64,000 nucleotides of DNA from Ophioceras dolichostomum (Eukaryota > Ascomycota > Sordariomycetes > Magnaporthales > Ophioceraceae). Both the position numbers and the translations under genes were made by a program. The DNA lies in contig PYST01000127.1 in assembly GCA_003049485.1 (NCBI GenBank), forward strand, positions 4,941 through 68,940, in the 5' to 3' direction. The notes below the pieces were generated by a model. That model was not told the DNA's origin. It saw only the letters and a program-made list of their open reading frames with translations, and did no database searches. Positions 56,617-64,000 of this stretch are shown here, in pieces (positions within the stretch are counted from its first letter, which is position 1; every line of letters begins with the position of its first letter).

Positions 56617-58894
56617 ATGGTGCGGCTCTTCAACATAGACTCGTATCAGCTGGTCGAGTTTGGGAAGCCTGGAACGGGTCCCCCTCCGAAATATGCCGTG
56701 TTCTCACAGTAAGTACTACTTGGTCCAACGTGAGACCCTGACGAGTCCAATCCAACCCAACCCATTACCGTTTGTCATCCCGTGGGCGACATCGGACAAA
56801 CTCCGTCCTCAGCCCTACCTAGCCTTAAGACACCACGCGTTCGCTAGGTTGTCGTGGTGGCGGGGAGGAGTCCGAAACCCGCTGTCTTGCCCCGTTTACC
56901 CCGTACGCGAGGACCGGTGTGACAGCACATCACTTGCACTCGCCCAAAGTCCTCCGCATCGGCGCATCCCCACGCATACCCACGCATCCTTCGCATACTA
57001 CGTGCCTACACGAACACCCAATCCTCTTTAATCCACCTTCAGTTGCCTTGTCTTGGCTGCTTCTAACTTTATTCCCTTGTGCAGCGTATGGGTCGGGCCC
57101 GAGGAAGAGGTAACGCATGCGGAGTGGCATCGGCTGATGCATTACAAGAACTGCGAGGTCCAGAACACGGCGCTGGACGAGGCCAGGGCCAAGGACTACA
57201 GCAAGCTCCGGAGCAAGAAGGGGTTCGTCAGGATTGCTGGCTTCATCCAAGCTTTGCGCGGTCAGGAGCTGGGAGGGATCGAGTGGGCCTGGGAGTACAC
57301 ACGCTGCGTCAATTCGGCGAACACGGCCGAGGTCGACGATGCCATCCTGCAGAGCTGGGGCTGGCTCAAGGGCTCGGCCATCTGCCTTGCCTTCCTCGAC
57401 GACATGCCGCCGCCGCAGCAACCGCTCCTGGCGCGTCCGAGCGAGCTCATCTGCGCCCGCTGGTGGAAGCGCGCCTGGACGCTCCCCGAGCTGTTGGCCC
57501 CGCCGCAGGTTCTCTTCTACGGCAACAGATGGAACGTCCTCGCCTACCGCCGCGACATGTCAGAGATCATCTTCTTCATCGCGCAGATTGAGGCGAGGTA
57601 CCTCACCAGCAGACTCGGCGTGCCCCGCGAAGACGCGCACAGAGCACCGCAGGCCCTGCGCCTGGCCTGGGCCGCGCGCCGCCAGTGTCTGCGGCCCGAG
57701 GACCGCGTCTACAGCATGATAGGCATCATGGACGTCCGCATGCAGCCGAGGTACGGCGAGGGCCTGGAGAACGCCTGTCGCCGGCTCTTTGATGCCCTCG
57801 TGAGGCAACGCCCGGACGGGACCCTCACGACCTGGGGCTTCCGCCACAACGGACCGTGGGTCTCCGGCCGCCTCTTCCCGGACAACATGGACTCCTACGT
57901 GGGATGTCGCACCGTCATACCCTTCCGCTCCAAGCCGGCATTCGTCGTCGACATCAAGCCGGACCCCGCCGAGCGCGGCTACTTCATCACGACCCACGTC
58001 ATCCAGCCGCCCACCGGCGACCCAGCCATCCCGCTGGCGGACTACGTCTACATCGTCCTGGACGCCAAGGTGACCGAGAAGAACCGGCGGCTGGTCCTGC
58101 CGCTGATCCCCGTCCGGCGGGACGACCCGAACAACAACGAGTACTGGCGCGCGCCGTCGTGCAACCCGGTCGCCTTCCACGCCAACGTTCTGACGCTGAC
58201 CGACACCTGCCGCATCGGCCGCCGCACCATCTTCGTGCGCAACGAGCCGGCCCCGCCCGCGCACCTGCTCAGCCTGCGCTTCACCGGCCTCGAGTCCAAG
58301 GAGTACCACGGCGTCCTGCAGGAGACCTGGCCGCCGACCGTCCACGGCCGGCACGGCACCGTGTACCTGCCCCTGGACGACAGGAACGTGCCCGACCGCC
58401 GCTCGCAGTGGCTGCTCCTCCGCATCTGGACCGCCGCTGCCGAGACGATCGTGATGGTCCGCTACCGCGCCCACTGGGCCGACGACCACAGCTGGGAGCA
58501 GTACGAGGACCGTGCGCTCGTGCCCCCTCCGCCCCTGCCCAACCGGCCCCGCCAGCTCAGGCCCGTGCACGTGCAGACGCGCGTCGCGGCCTTCTCGGCC
58601 TTCTACGGCTACCAGACCTGCGCGAGCCTGGCCGAGTTCTTCGCGCGCAACCCGCCCACGGCGGACCTCCTCGGGGACCTGTTCGACGACCTGCCGGACC
58701 CGGACCCGTTCTACTTCACGCACACCGTCTCGGTCGAGCGCAGGCCGCCCACGCCCGAGGCCGAGCGCGAGCACCAGGCCCGCCTGCTGAGGGGCGAGGA
58801 CGGCGCCACGCTCGCGCCGTACACGCTGTGCGTCAAATACAGCGTCGGCGCTACGAGGCCGATGGACGAGATCTTCCTTCATCACCCGGAGTAA
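56617..58894 (+). CDS. HET-domain (heterokaryon incompatibility) protein
   Basis: Two exons: 56617-56708 and 57085-58894 (633 residues). Exon 1 reads MVRLFNIDSYQLVEF and ends KYAVFS, joining to HVWVGPEEEVTH to give the first HET block (here HVW for the usual SHTW). The other blocks are IEWAWEYTRCVNS (a variant of the IDTCCI block), SWGWLKGSAICLAFLDD, ARWWKRAWTLPELLAP with VLFYGNRWN, and LRPEDRVYSMIGIMDVRMQP followed by RYGEG. Fungal HET domains trigger cell death when different strains fuse. The 376-bp intron is long but the join is exactly where HET proteins continue. Residues 280-633 have no recognised domain: no NACHT, ankyrin or WD repeats are seen. C-terminal coding is extremely GC-rich. 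The neighbours give no partner gene. Confidence 0.9.
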
Positions 58895-60225
58895 ACTGAT
58901 TGACTTAGCGTTCTAATTTTCCTCCGTGTCTCACTGTATGCCCGCCCCGAAAACCTTCTTATTTTCTTTTCTACACCCAAAAAAAGAGAAAAAAGAGGAA
59001 AGCGAAAGAAAACACAACAGAAAAACAGAAAAAAAACCAAAAAAAACCAATCCTGTCAGCCGAGTTCTGTTTCCTCCAGTCTTCCTCCTTGTTCTCATCT
59101 TTTCCCGCTCGGCTCGAAGCAATATTCAGCAGGTCGGTCCAGTGTTCTGGATTCTCATTGGTCGAATCTCGTATAAGTCGCTGGTTACACACACATCCAT
59201 TCCCCCTCCCCTGCCAGCCATCCCTTGCTTGTGTGACTTCCTCAACACCCCGCTCCTCGCCCCTGCTTGCCGGGGACGTATGTAAATGTAGATGATCTGA
59301 ACGATAGTCTCCACTCACGTCTGCTTTTACTTTTTTGATATCTGCTTTTTCTTTTTTTTTTTTACCCCCTTCCCCCTTTCCCTCGTCTCAGTCTTCTCCG
59401 TCAGCGTTATTTATCGCAGCTCTGGAAAGTAGGCCAAGCAAGGTACACACACAATCGATACCGCACAGATTTGAGCGGTTGGAAAAGTCGGGAGTACACA
59501 CCGATACGCTGGGCCTTATTTTGGATCATGGATTTCTTCTTCTCTCGTTTCCTCGCGTTCGATCCCCCAGTCTTGTCAATTTCATGCTGCCTGTCCTTGC
59601 AGGTCACGACGTTACGGCTGCGCTATCTATCTCTCTCTCCTTCGACTATTGTTCTGCAAATACGATCATCATCACGCATCTTGGTCCCCCAAACACGAGA
59701 GCCTCCAAGTGACCTACCATGAGGCCTCAGGCGGAGGCAGATGAAGATCGAAAGAAAATCACGTGGACTTGGGTGCACAATGAACGGATCTTACAGCAAA
59801 GGGTATGTCTATTATTCATTCCAGGGTTGTCCCCATCAAGGACGGTACATCTCTATTCCTGCCTCGCCAACCGAGCCCTGACAAAACGCCTCCTAAGGTT
59901 ACCGACAAAAGAAACAAAACCGAGATCCGCCCATCTATTCCTCCCCACTCGTCGGGTAGTACCCCGTCGTGGCTGGCTAGCCTGATGCCAGCTCAGCGTC
60001 ACCCACCGGCTCGCTGTTGCAGTAAGCCACAAAGCCTGGGGTCATCTCCACAGAGAAGAGCTATACATGAGAAGAGAAAGACAAGACGTAGAGGAAACGT
60101 GTGGGAGGGCCGCTGGCGCGAATAGAGCCGTGCCAATCGGCGTTCGGGAAAGGAAAGACGGGTGGGTACTTCACCCTTGGAGAGCAGGCGCAAATGCGCA
60201 TTTTCCCTCATACTCTCTCCCTCCT
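58895..60225. other. convergent intergenic region
   Basis: Lies between the ends of the HET gene and the RTA1-like gene. 58976-59050 is an A-rich run of AAAAAGAGAAAAAAG type, and a poly-T run lies near 59352. No gene is supported. Confidence 0.5.
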
Positions 60226-61940
60226 CTAGTAGGCATTACCAGCATAGGCGTTGCCGCCGTAAGGGTTGTTGTTGTTCTTCTTGGGGCCCTGGGGCGGGGA
60301 GTAGCCCGTGACAGGCCTCTCGCCCTCAATCGCCTCGAGAACCATGCCCTCCTCCTCTGAGGATGCGTTCCCAGCGCCCCTCTTCCCCTCATCAGCGAAC
60401 ACAGCAGCACCACCACTCTTCCTCTTCCTCCCAAAGCACCCGTTCATACCACCCTTCTGCTCTCCCTCAAACAGCTCGCGCATGCACACAGCCGGGTGGA
60501 ACACGTCGAGCGCCAGACACGCGACGACGATCAGCACGCCCTCGAACGCGACGAACAGGTCCTGCCGCGCCATCAGCTCGCCGTCCCAGCCGCCCGCCAT
60601 CTCGGCGACGCGGAAGATGGAGCGCCAGAAGATGAGCACGGTCGCGGCCGCGAGCGCGACGAGGAAGCCTCGGAAGCGGAAGGTGGAGCGCAGGGCCTGC
60701 AGGCGGTGGTCCTGCGACAGGGCCGAGGGGCCCAGGCGCCGGTAGCGCGTCCAGACGCGCAGGGCGAAGTCGGTGGCGCACGCCATGAAGAGGAAGAGGG
60801 TCGCCACCTGGAAGGCGAGGCCGGCTATCATGACGTTGTCGCCAAGCTTCGAGGAGGAGCCCTCCTCGCGGGTGGCGACGAGGGCGCCGCCGACGGATTG
60901 GAGGAGGAGGGAGATCACGTCGCAGGGGATGAACTGGATTCCGGGGCAAACAAACGTTGTGGTTAGCGCGGAGTTCAGAGGTGCATATTCGTTGCATAAA
61001 TTGGATGGATGTGCTAGCGAGTGAGTGGGAAGATCATGATCGGCAGTTGGAAAATATGATACTGAGATAGAATGCGGCAGAGGAAGTTGGAGGGGGCGTG
61101 TGAGAGCTCAGAGGATGCGAACATCAGGCCAGTTCTGCGTCGTCAAGACGGAACCGTGCATCTTCGCGGCCACGCATCTCCGAGGAGGAAGGAGGGAAGG
61201 GCAAGCGAACAAACAAACATCGCGAGGACGGCCTGGAGCGGCTGTCTGAAAAAGTAATAGGAAGAGGAAGGAGGGAGGGGGAAAGGGGGGCTTCCAACTG
61301 GGTAGATGCAGTCGAGGGTGCCATCAAAAAGGGTGCTTGCATTCTCGTCGACGGTCTGCTGACCCAGCAAGCCAACCCACACCGTCGCCCCCAGACGACA
61401 AGACACGGGCGGAAGGCAAACAAACAAAGGATCCCGGTGAGGTAGCAGTGTGAGTAGCAGGAGGGGAGGAGGTGGTCGAGACGAGAAATAACTCACAATC
61501 CTCGTATACATCTCAGGCCTGATCCTCGAGTTCTCAGGCCCGAAAGCGGACACGATCCTCCTCAGGCAGAGATACACGCCCGCAGCCAGGAAGGCGGGGC
61601 CGATGGTCAGGCAGATGATCTGCATCAGGAAGGGGTCCCGGAGCCAGTGGTTGCCCGCGGACCAGGCCCTGCCAGCGTAGCCCAGGATCTCGAGCAGGAC
61701 GCCGCAGAACATGGCGATGAAAAAGCCCAGACCGCGCCGGGTCGCGGCGTACACGACGCAGTAGGCGAGGAGGGAGACGCCGAAGAGGGCGGCGAAGACG
61801 GCGTTGGCGGGGAGCCAGATCGCGTAGTGGTAGTAGCTGGGGACGAAGACGCACTCGGGTATGGACGGGTCGGCGGCGCACTTGAGCTGCCAGTAGTCGG
61901 AGCGGTAGCTGGGCGTTGGGGTGGGTGTGGGAGTTGCCAT
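60226..61940 (-). CDS. RTA1-family seven-helix membrane protein (lipid-translocating exporter type)
   Basis: Two exons on the minus strand: 61940-61497 and 60933-60226 (383 residues), joined in phase 0 from a GTGAGT donor to a TCCAG acceptor. The join MYTRI-FIPCDVISLLLQSV restores the family's conserved block; GGALV follows. Exon 1 has the short Thr/Pro N-terminus, CVFVPSYYHYAIWLPANAVF (first helix), ATRRGLGFFIAMFCGVLLEI and GYAGRAWS. Exon 2 carries the remaining helices, including FRVAE, GWDGELMARQDLFVAFEGVL and DVFHPAVC. RTA1-like proteins sit in the plasma membrane and are linked to lipid movement and resistance to toxic compounds; the substrate here is unknown. The tail has a poly-Asn run and a repeated NAY motif. 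The 563-bp intron is very long for this window and holds an open frame, so intron retention or a missed exon is possible. Confidence 0.9.
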
Positions 61941-64000
61941 TGAGAACGAGTCGCTCTGTCGAGAGAGCGTTGCCTGTCGAGTCGTCTTTTCCGAGTTCTG
62001 ATACTGGTATTATTGGCTCTGCTGTATGCAGCTACCCGTCGTGCGTCGGCGGACGGCCCAGCTTCTGGTCTAGCGCGCTGCGGTTTATTCGGCTCTGCTC
62101 TCCCGAGTTGGGATAGCTTCGTTCAGTTTGTTTGCTTCGCTTCGCTTCGGTTGCGAGGCCAGGAAGGTCGTGTGGTTGTGGATGGGTTCGGCAGCAACGA
62201 AAATCAGATGCTGTGATGAGTTGAGAAGTATCTCGAAAGTCTCGAGTTCTCCGAGGGTACGTCTTAGGTACTTCGGCACTCTGAAGAGAAACGGGACACC
62301 CCTGGATCCGTTCGTCTTGCTGTTTTCGTCGTCGACCTCCACTCCGAGGCCGGGTGCTTGCTTCTCTGAGAAGGGGAAGACGGGACCAGAACCCCTCGTC
62401 AAGAAGCAAACAAACAACAGACTTGTACGACGAGCGGGAGGCAATAATCCGCACCACAAGGAGAAATGGTGATGTGGCACACACAGAGAAAGAGTGATGA
62501 GAGGAAACGAGGGGAAAAGAAGGCTTTCCGGGTGGCTTGGCTTGTGGATGAAGAAAACGGAGAGATGAACGGCGAGGAAAGGGAAGCAGCCATTTTCGAG
62601 GGGCAGAACACAAGGAGATTATATCCTCCCGAGATCTTACGTCTATCTCCCAAAGGAATAACAGACTCTTTGGGATCTCACCGTAGGTGATGGCGGCCGC
62701 CGCAGGGCAGCGGCTAGCGCTCGGTTTTCGCGCTCGCTTATCCCGGGGAGTATGTACTTACGCAAGCCCAGCCAGCCTCCTTCTCGTCTACGTTGTATGG
62801 GAAGGAGGAAGAAGTCCAGGGGTCCAACAAGCAAGAGAGGAAGAGTTACGGTACAGGGTTAGCAGACGCAGACCGGCAGGGCTGACGGGCCAGTCGCCAG
62901 TCCCCACCCCTGGAGCATGACGACAGCGCTGCGATATCCCGAAAGGAGGTAGGCCGGGAAAGGAGAAATTGTCTATCCCCCTGAAGACCGTTTTGCGGCC
63001 TAAGTCATGAAAAGCTGCGATTTCTTACCCCTTGGCCGTGTTAGCCCGGCGCTGTGGTGGTCGAAAAGGGAAACGGACTTCGGGAGACGTCGAGCACGTC
63101 GCAGCTGGCATAGCCCAATCCCGGACTTGCCTTGCCAAGCTGTTGTGGGATTGAGGATGAGCAGGGCAGGCTGGGCTGGGCTGATGCGTCCCCTAACTAT
63201 GGATCAGGCTAGTCTGGCCAGGGAACACAGTTACAGGCAGCAGCGCTGGCCTGTGGCGGTACATGGACGTGCATACGGGATATCATCATCATCAAACGCG
63301 ACGCGGGGATTTAGGGAGGTGGAAGGAGCTGCGGAGTTTTCCCATAGACTCCGTTCTAGGGGGAGCGGCGGCACTACAGGCCTACCCCCCTAAGGCTTCG
63401 TGCGCCTAAAATCCGCCGCGGCCGCTGGAAGACGGTGGGGCCGAGCGCCGTTCCGTGCCCTCGAGCTTCGATCTCTGGCCAGGGCCAGCCCCCGTTTGTT
63501 GTGACGTTGTTGTGGCGTGTGAGCGCGCGAACACGAAGGAAGGGAGCAGCATCTAGAGCTGTATGTGCCTGGAGGCTTGACTGAAACAGTGTTCCAGAAC
63601 AGAGATCCAGAACACAGATCTACAGTGCTACCGACACAAGCTTTCAATAGCCGGACTAACACCACAGCGGGTCTCCAGTGGCCACTCAGCAGAATGGAGG
63701 CTCAACTCTAGCTGCCTTAGTACCTGCCTTACTGTGTAGTACCCAAAATCCAACCAGGACCTTTCTTCAAATGTTCCAGCTGTGTTCGAGACATCAGTGA
63801 GAGTCTGACAGGAGAGGAGGATGCGTGGCCCGGCCACCCAATCTGTCCAAGTGAGCCTCTCTACGTTGTACCCGCAGACCGATTATCTGTACGGCCGCGA
63901 ATGTGGCTTGCACAGCCTAGCGGGATTGCGTTGCAAAATCTCGTTGCTTACGCCCAGATCCCGCAACCGCCGCAGCGAAAACTCCGTATCTTATGTCTCA
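61941..64000. other. gene-free right end
   Basis: The first few hundred bases should hold the promoter of the RTA1-like gene. GGGCTGGGCTG repeats lie near 63170-63183. No frame on either strand has motifs or splice support. Confidence 0.4.

Noticed and set aside
57560..58885. 441-residue open frame antisense to the HET gene
   Set aside because: It mirrors the GC-rich codon use of the HET exon and has Arg/Gly/Val-rich text with no domain.

Overview
The window is nuclear DNA of a filamentous ascomycete (Pezizomycotina, probably Sordariomycetes). Genes carry short GT..AG introns with CTAAC-like branch sites. Coding exons are GC-rich at third positions, intergenic spacers are long, and there are fungus-specific families (HET, RTA1, Elp6, an ADCK1/Mcp2-type UbiB protein). 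No ribosome-binding sites or operons are seen. The species cannot be fixed from the sequence alone. Two N gaps (14137-14169 and 52501-52523) are flanked by long poly-G runs.

Layout. 1-4270: a repeat-rich end with two hairpin (foldback) elements, an AT-rich tract and an aminoglycoside-phosphotransferase-like gene whose C-terminus is frame-shifted. 4271-6683 (+): a mitochondrial UbiB/ADCK1-type atypical kinase. 11355-13330 (+): a divergent septin. 13331-17202: no gene, but tandem and mosaic repeats. 17203-19475 (-): a nuclear telobox/Myb-like protein with an internal repeat domain and TTAGGG motifs in its own upstream region. 19866-21530: decayed coding fragments and an 80-bp minisatellite. 22254-24215 (+): a GDT1/TMEM165-type Golgi cation transporter. 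27742-28399 (+): rhamnose mutarotase-like. 29092-29943 (-): thioredoxin-like. 32738-35868 (+): an MFS transporter with an in-frame TAG, a very long central loop and unusual N-terminal repeats, preceded by a pyrimidine-rich leader. 36362-37611 (+): Elongator subunit Elp6. 38110-38983 (-): ribosomal protein eL37. 42489-43678 (+): intradiol (hydroxyquinol/catechol) dioxygenase. 45367-48318 (-): F-box protein. 48319-56616: about 8 kb without a credible gene. 56617-58894 (+): HET-domain protein. 60226-61940 (-): RTA1-family membrane protein. 61941-64000: nothing recognised.

The genes do not form a pathway or a biosynthetic cluster; most are housekeeping genes (eL37, Elp6, GDT1, septin, UbiB kinase) mixed with accessory ones (MFS, HET, RTA1, dioxygenase, phosphotransferase). 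The most unusual local features are the telobox gene with telomere-like motifs beside its start, the interrupted MFS gene with its repeat-built N-terminus and duplicated loop motif, and the 340-bp foldback element. I see no clearly new multi-gene system. Splice sites were placed by hand from reading-frame continuity and family conservation; none has transcript support here.
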